Positions 27,428 to 34,532 of a stretch of DNA of 64,000 nucleotides are shown in pieces. Positions within the stretch are counted from its first letter, which is position 1, and every line of letters starts with the position of its first letter. The DNA lies in assembly GCF_018279165.1 (NCBI RefSeq), contig NZ_CP047290.1, positions 56,001 to 120,000 of the forward strand, written 5' to 3'. The notes under the pieces are model-generated. The model saw only the letters and a program-made list of their open reading frames with translations, did no database searches and had not been told where the DNA came from. Source of the stretch: Falsirhodobacter algicola. GTDB lineage: Bacteria; Pseudomonadota; Alphaproteobacteria; Rhodobacterales; Rhodobacteraceae. Position numbers and translations under genes: made by a program.

Positions 27428-28802
27428 CGCGTTCCTCCGTCTCCATCTGCTGATCGCGCCACCACGTCCCCAGAAGCACCCGCTTCACCTCGGCCCATGT
27501 CTGATCGAATGTCTCCCGACCGCGGACATAGGTCTCGCGGTTGAAATCCCTGTAATCGGTCTCATAGATGCCGCTCACCTGCTCGCCAGCCTGACCGACC
27601 ATGGCAGTGATCTCCTGCCGGTAGGGGGTCATGAAGTCGCCGAAATAGGCCTGCACGACATTGGCGAGATCGGTCTGCTGCGCCGCATCGAAGCGGGTGA
27701 TGATCGCGCGGACGGCGTCCCATTCGAAGCGCATCTCCGGCAGGCCATCGGCGCGGCGGGCGCGGTTCTCACCTTCCTCGATGGAGGCGAAGGTGGAGTA
27801 GATCATGTCGAAGAACCGGCCCGTGGAATCGAACTCGAGGAACGACGCCCCGAGCGGCACCAGAAGGATGTCGGCGGCGGCCAAGGCGTTGATCGTCAGA
27901 TAGCCGAGGGCAGGGGGCGTATCGAGGAGGACGATGTCGTAATCGTCCAGCACTCCTGCCTCGGACAGCGCATTGCCGAGGCTGTCCCACAGCGCCCAGT
28001 TCCGCAGCTGCATCCGCCAGACCGGCACTTGGAACTCGGCCCAATAGAGGTTCAGCTGCGCGCCGATCAGGTCGATGTTCGGCCAATGCGTGCTTTGGAT
28101 CAGGTTTCGCGGCGAAACGTTCAGCGCTTCAGTTAACGTTTCGTCAAGCGGCAGTTCGGAGAGGCCCTGCGCCGCGCGCACCTTGTTCTCGGCCTGAAGG
28201 GACTGGGCGTAGTCGCGCGCCAGAAGGGGGAAGGCGGTCTGCCATTCGTCGGCCACCGTCCCGCCCATGATCGAGGTCATGGAGCCTTGGCTGTCGAGGT
28301 CGATCACAAGCACCCGGTATCCGTCGAGCGCGGCGGACATCGCCAGATGCGCGGCGGTGGAGGTCTTGCCGACGCCGCCCTTGAAGTTGGCGACGGCGAT
28401 GACCTTGGCGGGCAGCCCCTCGGGGCGCCAGGCCTTGTATTCGCGCCAGCCCGCGCCCTCGGTCGCGAAGTGATCGCGCAGCGCGAGGATCTCTTCGAGC
28501 GAGAACCATTTGGCGCCGCCTTCGCCCGTGCCCTGCGGCAGATCGGGATGGGCCTTCAGCACCCGGCGCAGATGGGCGGGGGCGATCGGGATCAGATAGC
28601 GGCACACCTCCCATGTGGAGAATTTGCGCAGACGCTTTTGCCCGTCCGGGGCGTAACCGCGCCGGGCAAGGTCGTCGCGGCCGCGGGCGGCGAAGGTGGC
28701 GGCCTTGGCGAAGCGGGAGGTGTCGATGGGCTTCGCGAGCCGCTTCGCCTCTTCCTCGGGGTCGATCCCGAAATAGGGGGGAAGGTCAGATCTCTGCGTC
28801 AT
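27411..28802 (-). CDS. parA: Partition ATPase ParA (type Ia)
   Basis: Walker-type DNA-segregation ATPase of 463 aa. The N-terminal 110 residues carry an HTH-like region (KFSTWEVCRYLIPI, FSLEEILALRDHF) typical of P1-type ParA that also represses its own operon. The ATPase core has the deviant Walker A KGGVGKTST, the A' motif IDLDSQGS and Walker B DIVLLDTPPALG. Start 28802 (MTQRSDL) gives the usual N-terminus; the upstream in-frame stretch is in the control region. A parS-like palindrome lies inside the gene. It is divergent from rep across 519 bases. Confidence 0.93.
   Translation of the reverse strand: MTQRSDLPPYFGIDPEEEAKRLAKPIDTSRFAKAATFAARGRDDLARRGYAPDGQKRLRKFSTWEVCRYLIPIAPAHLRRVLKAHPDLPQGTGEGGAKWFSLEEILALRDHFATEGAGWREYKAWRPEGLPAKVIAVANFKGGVGKTSTAAHLAMSAALDGYRVLVIDLDSQGSMTSIMGGTVADEWQTAFPLLARDYAQSLQAENKVRAAQGLSELPLDETLTEALNVSPRNLIQSTHWPNIDLIGAQLNLYWAEFQVPVWRMQLRNWALWDSLGNALSEAGVLDDYDIVLLDTPPALGYLTINALAAADILLVPLGASFLEFDSTGRFFDMIYSTFASIEEGENRARRADGLPEMRFEWDAVRAIITRFDAAQQTDLANVVQAYFGDFMTPYRQEITAMVGQAGEQVSGIYETDYRDFNRETYVRGRETFDQTWAEVKRVLLGTWWRDQQMETEERDGETS
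28104..28118. repeat. parS-like palindrome inside parA
   Basis: This is identical to the 15-mer in parB, 753 bases away. Here it is read in a different frame as VSPRN, so the identity is selected at the DNA level rather than by protein sequence. Confidence 0.7.
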
Positions 28803-29043
28803 TCCGGAACTCTCGTGTGCGCGTTTTTGCCTGATATACCAGTTTTCATCGCACATCATCCTCCGCTTGGGAATCAACGGATGCGAAAATCCGGATATAA
28901 AACGCAATCAGCAGGTTGGTTTAAGATATCTTCGAGTCTTTAAGAATCTTTACGGCTCCGCAACCCTCGGATTCCACGCGATGAATCCGGGCAGAGGTAC
29001 CCGAGGACGGGGGCAGGGGTGCCCGGATACGGTGCGTCAGGCA

Positions 29044-29055
29044 CCTGTTTACAGG
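29044..29055. repeat. Iteron-like palindrome 1
   Basis: CCTGT-TT-ACAGG: 5-bp arms around TT. It shares the GTTTAC core with two further copies; the arm difference C to T is matched by a compensating G to A on the other arm. Confidence 0.5.
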
Positions 29056-29156
29056 AGGATGGGGTGCGATTCTCGGGAAATCGGAATCCGGGGGGCGGTT
29101 TGGGGCGGGAAATCCGCCATCGGGGATTTCAAGGGGGTCCGTGACGGCAGGTGCCT

Positions 29157-29168
29157 CCCGTAAACGGA
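29157..29168. repeat. Iteron-like palindrome 2 (inverted)
   Basis: CCCGT-AA-ACGGA: same motif in the opposite orientation (core GTAAAC), with one mismatched outer base. Confidence 0.5.
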
Positions 29169-29199
29169 TACCTTTAAGGGGACCCTCGGCCTTGAGGGA

Positions 29200-29211
29200 C
29201 CCGTTTACGGG
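29200..29211. repeat. Iteron-like palindrome 3
   Basis: CCCGT-TT-ACGGG: perfect 5-bp arms. It lies 110 bases before the chosen rep start, flanked by TTTAAGG-type sequences that also recur near copy 2. Confidence 0.5.
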
Positions 29212-29321
29212 ACGTGTTTAAGGTGCCAGCCCTGCGCTTGATGGCGGGTTCCTTTGCACATAAAGTGGGGGCCTCAGAGAATCGCGACGACGACGACGCC
29301 GGCCACCGGAAGGGCAGACGA

Positions 29322-30500
29322 ATGGACGATATACCCCGTGAACGGTTGACGGGCGCGCTGCGGCGTGGGGCGGTGAAGAAGCATGTGGCGGCGATCCATG
29401 TGTCGGGCAAGCTGACGCTGTTGCAGCGGCGGCTGTCGAACGTGCTGCTGCTCAATGCCTATGACACGCTGACGAGCCAGCCGGTCCACCGGATCGACGC
29501 GCGCACGCTGTGCCTGATGATCGGCTACAACTCGAACGACATGGACACGCTGAAGGCCTCGCTGCGCGGGCTGGCCGAGACGGTGGCCGAATGGGACATG
29601 CTGGACGAGGAGGGCCGTCAGGAATGGGGCATCTCCAGCCTTCTGTCCTATGCCAAGCTGAAGGGGGGGATCTGCGAATACGCCTATTCCCCGGCGCTGG
29701 CGGAGAAGCTGAACGACCCCAAGGTCTTTGCGCTCATCAATCTGAACATCCAGCGACGCTTCACCAGCGGGCACGCGCTCGCGCTCTATGAGAACTGCTA
29801 TCGCTTCGTGCGCACGGGCAGCACCGGGTGGTGGAGCCTCGAATTGTTCCGCCGCCTGATGGGGGTGAACGACAGCAGCTATTACGAGGTGTTCAAGCAT
29901 CTGAACGCCAAGATCATCAAACCGGCGGTGGAGGAGGTGAACCGCTCCTCCAACATCGTCGTCACCGCCGAGACGCGGAAGATGGGCCGCACCGTCACCG
30001 ACATCCGCTTCCTGATCCGCGAGAATCCGCAGCTTGCGATCCTCGATCTGGACGACGGGGAGGGGGTGCGCCGCTCGCCCGTCTATCAGCGGCTGCGCAA
30101 ACTGGGCGCGGCGGACCGGCTGGCCCGCCAGTGGATCGCCGAACATGGCGAGGCTCGGGTGGATGGAAAGCTGGATTACATCGAGGGGCAGGGGGATGTG
30201 CGCAATCCCGTCGGCTATCTCTCGGCGGCGCTGCGGGCGGGGGCGCCGGAACCGGCCGCCCCCCTGTCGGACCGCGCCCGGCGGTTGCAACGGGTGCAGG
30301 CGCTGGTGGCCGCCCGCACCCCCACGCAGCGCGATGCGGACCGGCGGATGTTCTTGGCCCGGCTGACGGGTGCGGCGCGCGACGATTTCGAGCGGCATGG
30401 CTGGATGAGCGCGCTGAACGCCGAGGCGATCCGCGCCTTCTGGGACGAACTGCATCCGGGCGCTTTCGACATGGACGCGGACGGTCCGCGCCCCATCTGA
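29322..30500 (+). CDS. Replication initiator protein (Rep_3-like)
   Basis: Plasmid-type initiator of 392 aa. The first 230 residues fit the double winged-helix Rep_3 layout: KLTLLQRRLSNVLLLNAYDTL, LKASLRGLAETVAEWD, FTSGHALALYENCYRFV, STGWWSLELFRRLMGV and YYEVFKHLNAKIIKPAVEEV, which is characteristic of RepB/RepE-like initiators. A less conserved C-terminal region follows. ATG 29322 is preceded by GGAAGGG; the in-frame ATG at 29214 overlaps the repeats and is unlikely. With parAB it forms a replicon module. The exact Rhodobacterales replicon class should be checked against reference initiators. Confidence 0.85.
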   Translation: MDDIPRERLTGALRRGAVKKHVAAIHVSGKLTLLQRRLSNVLLLNAYDTLTSQPVHRIDARTLCLMIGYNSNDMDTLKASLRGLAETVAEWDMLDEEGRQEWGISSLLSYAKLKGGICEYAYSPALAEKLNDPKVFALINLNIQRRFTSGHALALYENCYRFVRTGSTGWWSLELFRRLMGVNDSSYYEVFKHLNAKIIKPAVEEVNRSSNIVVTAETRKMGRTVTDIRFLIRENPQLAILDLDDGEGVRRSPVYQRLRKLGAADRLARQWIAEHGEARVDGKLDYIEGQGDVRNPVGYLSAALRAGAPEPAAPLSDRARRLQRVQALVAARTPTQRDADRRMFLARLTGAARDDFERHGWMSALNAEAIRAFWDELHPGAFDMDADGPRPI

Positions 30501-30549
30501 GGCGTGACACGGTGGATTTTTCCGCCCGTCATGCTATCATGGTGGTCAT

Positions 30550-31722
30550 ATGCAAGACGAACAGACGCCCAACGCCCCGACTTCCACCGGGTCTGCCGAT
30601 GCGGCCGACCGCCCATCAGACGCGCGCACGCGCCCCTATGAACGCATCGCCGTCATCGGCGGTGGTGCGTGGGGCACGGCCTTGGCCGCCGTCGCCGCGC
30701 GTGCGGGCCGCCAAGTGCGGCTGTGGATGCGCGATCCCGAGCTTGCCCGCACCATCGCCGAGACACGCACCAACCCCCGTTACCTCGGCAAGATCGGCCT
30801 GCCGCACGGGCTGGAGCCGGTGACGGACATGGCCCGCGCGCTGGAGGGGGCGGAGGCGGTGCTGCTGGTCACGCCCTCGGTCACGATCCGCGAGATGGGG
30901 GCGGAACTCGGCCGCCTTGCCGCGCCCGGCGTTCCGATCTTCGTCTGCGCCAAGGGGATCGAGGCCGGGACCGGCCTTCTGATGTCGGCCGTGCTGGAGG
31001 AGGTGGCGCCGGGCCGCCCCGTCGGCACCGTGACCGGCCCGACCTTCGCCGCCGAAACCGCCGCCGGCCATCCGACCGCCGTGACCGTCGCCTGCACCTC
31101 GGAGCCGTCGGTGGCCATGCCGCGCCGCCCCGCGACGCGCATGGCGATGTCGCTCGCGACGGGCAGCTTCCGCCCCTATGTCTCGGACGACATGGCGGGG
31201 GTGGAGGTCGGCGGCGCGGTGAAGAACGTGATCGCCATCGCCTGCGGTATTCTGGCCGGGGCGGGGTTCGGCGACAATTCGCGCGCCGCGATCATCACGC
31301 GCGGTCTGGACGAGATCAAGGAACTGGCCGTGCGCCTTGGCGGGCGGCGGGAAACGGTCACCGGCCTTGGGGGCTTGGGCGATCTGATCCTGACCTGTTC
31401 GTCGCGCCAGTCGCGCAACTTCTCCTACGGGTTCCAGCGGGGGCAGGGGGTGGCGGACGACGCCGTCTTCGAGGGCCGCCCCGTGGTGGTGGAGGGGCGG
31501 CACAACGCCGTCACCGTCACCGATCTGGCCCGCCGCCTGAACCTGCACATGCCGATCTGCGAGATGGTGCGCGCCATCACCGCCGACGGCCAGCCCATCG
31601 CCATCGCCTTCGCCGCCTATTGGGCCGCGCCGATCCGCGCCGAACCGCGGGCGATGGATCTGGAAATCGATCACCCGGCCGTGGAGGCCGTTACCCGCCA
31701 CTTCGAGGACAAGTTCAAATGA
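30550..31722 (+). CDS. gpsA: NAD(P)-dependent glycerol-3-phosphate dehydrogenase
   Basis: Cytosolic enzyme of 390 aa reducing dihydroxyacetone phosphate to sn-glycerol-3-phosphate. It has N-terminal AVIGGGAWGTALAAVAAR, the catalytic lysine in VGGAVKNVIAIACGI, and GLGGLGDLILTCSSRQSRNF. About 30 extra hydrophilic residues precede the Rossmann fold, and several normally fixed positions differ (RHNAVTV for the usual RNTKEV-like stretch). It leads an ATGA-coupled operon with a phosphatase and glucosylglycerol-phosphate synthase, whose acceptor is exactly this product. It is thus probably a dedicated copy for osmolyte synthesis; another gpsA for lipids is expected elsewhere. Confidence 0.9.
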   Translation: MQDEQTPNAPTSTGSADAADRPSDARTRPYERIAVIGGGAWGTALAAVAARAGRQVRLWMRDPELARTIAETRTNPRYLGKIGLPHGLEPVTDMARALEGAEAVLLVTPSVTIREMGAELGRLAAPGVPIFVCAKGIEAGTGLLMSAVLEEVAPGRPVGTVTGPTFAAETAAGHPTAVTVACTSEPSVAMPRRPATRMAMSLATGSFRPYVSDDMAGVEVGGAVKNVIAIACGILAGAGFGDNSRAAIITRGLDEIKELAVRLGGRRETVTGLGGLGDLILTCSSRQSRNFSYGFQRGQGVADDAVFEGRPVVVEGRHNAVTVTDLARRLNLHMPICEMVRAITADGQPIAIAFAAYWAAPIRAEPRAMDLEIDHPAVEAVTRHFEDKFK

Positions 31723-32495
31723 CCCAAACGCGAAACCCCTCCCAATGGCGCTTCGTGCTGGCCACCGATCTGGATGGCACCTTTCTGGGCGGCACCGAGG
31801 AGATGCGCCGCAGGCTCTATGACTGGATTGAGGAACGGCGCGAGGATGTCGGCCTGATCTTCGTCACGGGGCGCGATCCCGATTTCATCACCGAGATGTG
31901 CCGTGCGGGCCGCGCGCCGTGGCCCGACTTCGTCGTGGGCGACGTGGGCACCACCATCGCGGGCGTCGAGGGGGAGGGCATCGCCCCGATCGACGATCTG
32001 GAGGCCCATATCCGCGAGGCGTGGGGCGATCGCAGCGACATGGTGCGCGAGGTGCTTCAGGGCGCTCCGGGCCTGAAGGAGCAGGACACCCCCTTCCGTC
32101 ACCGCGTCAGCTATCACTGGGATCCGGAAACCTATGATCCGTCCAGCGTGGCCGCGCTGGAGGAGGCGGGCTTCGACATCCTGATCTCGCACGGGTGCTA
32201 TCTCGACGTGCTGCCGGGCGGCGTCAGCAAGGGGCCGTCGCTGCTGCGCCTGCTGGAGCAGCTGGGCATCGACCGCGAGAAGGTGCTGGTGGCGGGCGAC
32301 ACGCTGAACGATCTGTCGATGTTCCAGACCGGCCTGCATGGCGCCGTCGTCGGCGAGAGCGAGCAGGGGCTGCTGGATGCGACGCGCGATCTGCCGCGTT
32401 CGCGCCATTGCACGGCCCCGGGGACCGGCGGCATCGCCGAGGCGATCCGCGCCTTCGGCCTGCACCCGACCCCGCCCGAGGAGGCCGCGGCATGA
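31719..32495 (+). CDS. HAD-superfamily phosphatase, probable glucosylglycerol-phosphate phosphatase
   Basis: A phosphatase of 258 aa of the Cof/sucrose-phosphatase-like HAD type. Motif I is LATDLDGTFLGG (nucleophile first Asp), the Thr motif is IFVTGRD, the Lys is in GGVSKGPSLLRLL, and motif IV is VLVAGDTLNDLSMF. ATGA overlaps link it to gpsA before and ggpS after. In Pseudomonas a HAD phosphatase is fused to the synthase, while cyanobacteria use an unrelated StpA; here it is a separate gene. The substrate assignment rests on context. Confidence 0.82.
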   Translation: MTQTRNPSQWRFVLATDLDGTFLGGTEEMRRRLYDWIEERREDVGLIFVTGRDPDFITEMCRAGRAPWPDFVVGDVGTTIAGVEGEGIAPIDDLEAHIREAWGDRSDMVREVLQGAPGLKEQDTPFRHRVSYHWDPETYDPSSVAALEEAGFDILISHGCYLDVLPGGVSKGPSLLRLLEQLGIDREKVLVAGDTLNDLSMFQTGLHGAVVGESEQGLLDATRDLPRSRHCTAPGTGGIAEAIRAFGLHPTPPEEAAA

Positions 32496-34012
32496 GCGAT
32501 CGGTCCGATCTCGTCGTCGTCTATCACCGCCAGCCCTACGAGGAGGTGGAGCTGGAGGACGGCACCACCGAGATGCGCGAGAACAAATCCCCCAACGGGA
32601 TCGTTCCCACGCTGAAGGGCGTCATGGGCCAGATGGGCAAGGGCGCTTGGGTGGCGTGGAAACATGCCGACGACCCCGCCCATCCCGATTTCGAGCGGGT
32701 GGTGGAGATCGACGACAGCTATGGCCAATACAAGGTCAGCCGCCTGCCGCTGACGCCCGAGCAGGTGAGCAGCTTCTATCACGTCACCTCCAAGGAGGCG
32801 TTCTGGCCGATCCTTCACGGGTTCAAGGAACGCTACAACTACGACCCGGTGGATTGGCCGACCTTCCGCGAGGTCAACTGGGCCTTTGCCGAGGCCGCCG
32901 CCAACGAGGTGTCCGACACCGGCGTCGTCTGGGTGCACGATTACAACCTGTGGCTGGTGCCGGGCTATCTGCGGCAGCTGAAGCCGGATGTGAAGATCGC
33001 CTTCTTCCATCACACGCCCTTCCCATCGGCGGATATGTTCAACGTGCTGCCGTGGCGCGAAGAGATCGTGCGCAGCCTTCTGGCCTGCGACAGCGTCGGC
33101 TTCCACATTCCGCGCTATGCGCAGAACTTCGCCTCGGTTGCGCACTCGCTGACGCGGGCGCGGACGGTGACGGACGAATACACCGCCGACACCATGACCC
33201 CGCGCGGCGCGGCCCTGTCCGAACGCTTCACCCCCAAGGTGATGGAGTGGCGCGGCCGCCGCATCGCCATCGAGGTGAACCCGGTCGGCGCCAATTCCGA
33301 CTACCTGTCCGAGATCGCCGACACGCCGGAGGTCGACGAAAAGGTGGCCGCCATCCGCGAATGGGTGGGCGATGCGCAGATGGTCCTGTCGGTCAGCCGC
33401 ACCGATTACACCAAGGGCAACATCGAGCAGCTGGAAGCGTTCGAGCGCCTGATGGCGCGCCGCCCCGAACTGCATGGCAAGGTGCGCCTGATGATGGTCT
33501 CGGTCGGGGCCAACCGCGCGATGACCGCCTATGAAGAGGTGCAGCAGCGCATCGAGGAACTGACGGGCCGCATCAACGGCACCTATGGCAGCTTCGAATG
33601 GCAGCCGGTGTCGCTCATCTCCTCGGCGATCCCGCTGGTGGAACTGGTGGCCTATTACCGGGCGGCGGATGTCGCCTCCATCACGCCGCTGGCGGATGGT
33701 CTGAACCTCGTGGCGGCGGAATATGTGCTGGCCAAGGGGGCCGGGGGCACGGGCGCGCTGATCCTGTCGGAATTCGCGGGCTGCGCGGTGCTGCTGAACG
33801 GCGCGATCCCGGTGAACCCGTTCTCGCACGCGTCCATGGACCGGGCGCTGGATCAGGCGCTGGCGATGGACGATCAGGAGAAGAACGCCCGCATGGCCGA
33901 GCTGCGCAAGTCGGCCCGGCTGTGGAACATCTCGGCCTGGCGCGAGTCGACGACGCGGCACTTCCGCGAATTGCGCCGCGGGCCCGAAGAGCGCGAGACC
34001 GCGATCACCTGA
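32492..34012 (+). CDS. ggpS: Glucosylglycerol-phosphate synthase (GT20)
   Basis: A GT-B glycosyltransferase of 506 aa that transfers glucose from ADP-glucose to glycerol-3-phosphate. It resembles cyanobacterial GgpS rather than trehalose-phosphate synthase: YHRQPYEEVE, KSPNGIVPTLKG, HVTSKEAFWPILHGF, WVHDYNLWLVPGYLRQLKP, FFHHTPFPSADMFNVLPWR and ITPLADGLNLVAAEY. The product, once dephosphorylated, is the compatible solute glucosylglycerol. It is the last gene of the gpsA-phosphatase-ggpS operon and overlaps a convergent DUF1810 gene by 8 bases. Confidence 0.92.
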   Translation: MSDRSDLVVVYHRQPYEEVELEDGTTEMRENKSPNGIVPTLKGVMGQMGKGAWVAWKHADDPAHPDFERVVEIDDSYGQYKVSRLPLTPEQVSSFYHVTSKEAFWPILHGFKERYNYDPVDWPTFREVNWAFAEAAANEVSDTGVVWVHDYNLWLVPGYLRQLKPDVKIAFFHHTPFPSADMFNVLPWREEIVRSLLACDSVGFHIPRYAQNFASVAHSLTRARTVTDEYTADTMTPRGAALSERFTPKVMEWRGRRIAIEVNPVGANSDYLSEIADTPEVDEKVAAIREWVGDAQMVLSVSRTDYTKGNIEQLEAFERLMARRPELHGKVRLMMVSVGANRAMTAYEEVQQRIEELTGRINGTYGSFEWQPVSLISSAIPLVELVAYYRAADVASITPLADGLNLVAAEYVLAKGAGGTGALILSEFAGCAVLLNGAIPVNPFSHASMDRALDQALAMDDQEKNARMAELRKSARLWNISAWRESTTRHFRELRRGPEERETAIT

Positions 34013-34409
34013 TCCGGTCCAGTGTCAGGGGGTCGGGGCCGTCGAAGAAGGCGTCGAGCAGCGCCGCGAAGACAGCCCCGCCCCCGGCCCGATCGAACAG
34101 CGTCGCCGACGAGCGCAGCTTCATCGCATCCACCGCACCGAACACCGCCTCGGCGGGGCGGCCCCGATGGGCCAGCGCCGCGTCGGCGGCCTGATGCAGA
34201 CGCAGGCCCAGCACGGGATGGGCGAGATAGGCGCGCGCCTCCTCCAGCGAGGCAATGGCGTAGGTCTGCGCGGTGGGCGAGCGGCCGAGCCCTGCGATCT
34301 GCGGAAAGACGAACCACATCCAATGGCCCGTCTTCTGCCCGCGCCGGATCTCGTTCAGCGGGGCGGGCCAGAGGGCGTCTTGGGCGGTCACGAAACGGTC
34401 GAGGGTCAT
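34005..34409 (-). CDS. DUF1810 family protein
   Basis: A small cytosolic protein of 134 aa with the DUF1810 pattern: RFVTAQDALWPAPLNEIRRG, GHWMWFVFPQIAGLGRSP, YAIASLEEARAYLAHPVLG and MKLRSSATLF. Proteins of this family are widespread but have no firm function. GGAGG stands just before the start. It is convergent with ggpS and divergent from the Pho-box-controlled gene. Confidence 0.88.
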   Translation of the reverse strand: MTLDRFVTAQDALWPAPLNEIRRGQKTGHWMWFVFPQIAGLGRSPTAQTYAIASLEEARAYLAHPVLGLRLHQAADAALAHRGRPAEAVFGAVDAMKLRSSATLFDRAGGGAVFAALLDAFFDGPDPLTLDRIR

Positions 34410-34445
34410 GGCATCCTCCTGCGGGGGTGCCCTTCAGATAGGGGC

Positions 34446-34485
34446 GCGTCATCCAATCGTCACGCCCGCGTCACCCGCCCGTCAC
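34446..34485 (+). promoter_or_regulatory. Pho box of four 11-bp repeats
   Basis: GCGTCAT, TCGTCAC, GCGTCAC and CCGTCAC start at 34446, 34457, 34468 and 34479, exactly 11 bases apart. This is the 7+4 spacing bound by PhoB dimers (consensus CTGTCAT). It lies 47 bases before the secreted phytase-like gene. Phosphate-starvation activation is therefore likely, though untested. Confidence 0.75.
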
Positions 34486-34532
34486 CGTACCGCGCGACAT
34501 CCTGCCGGGACCGCAATTCCCGGGGGGATGAT

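Larger units (their letters stand above)
28803..29321. other. Probable replication origin / parA-rep control region
   Basis: A 519-base gene-free interval between divergent parA and rep. It holds an AT-richer stretch at about 28893-28960 (GATATAAAACG, TTTAAGATATCTT, CTTTAAGAATCTTTA) suited to strand opening. G-rich DNA follows with many short inverted repeats, including GGATTC/GAATCC near 28970-28988 and GAAATCC/GGATTTC at 29109-29130. Three 12-bp iteron-like palindromes follow toward rep. No DnaA box matching TTATCCACA was seen. Short ORFs here look non-coding. Confidence 0.65.

Noticed and set aside
28867..29163. Short plus-strand ORF of 98 codons in the parA-rep region
   Set aside because: No ribosome site, no domain, and it covers the repeat-rich putative origin.
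28803..29321. DnaA boxes at the presumed origin
   Set aside because: No match to TTATCCACA was found by eye on either strand, so DnaA-driven initiation is not claimed.
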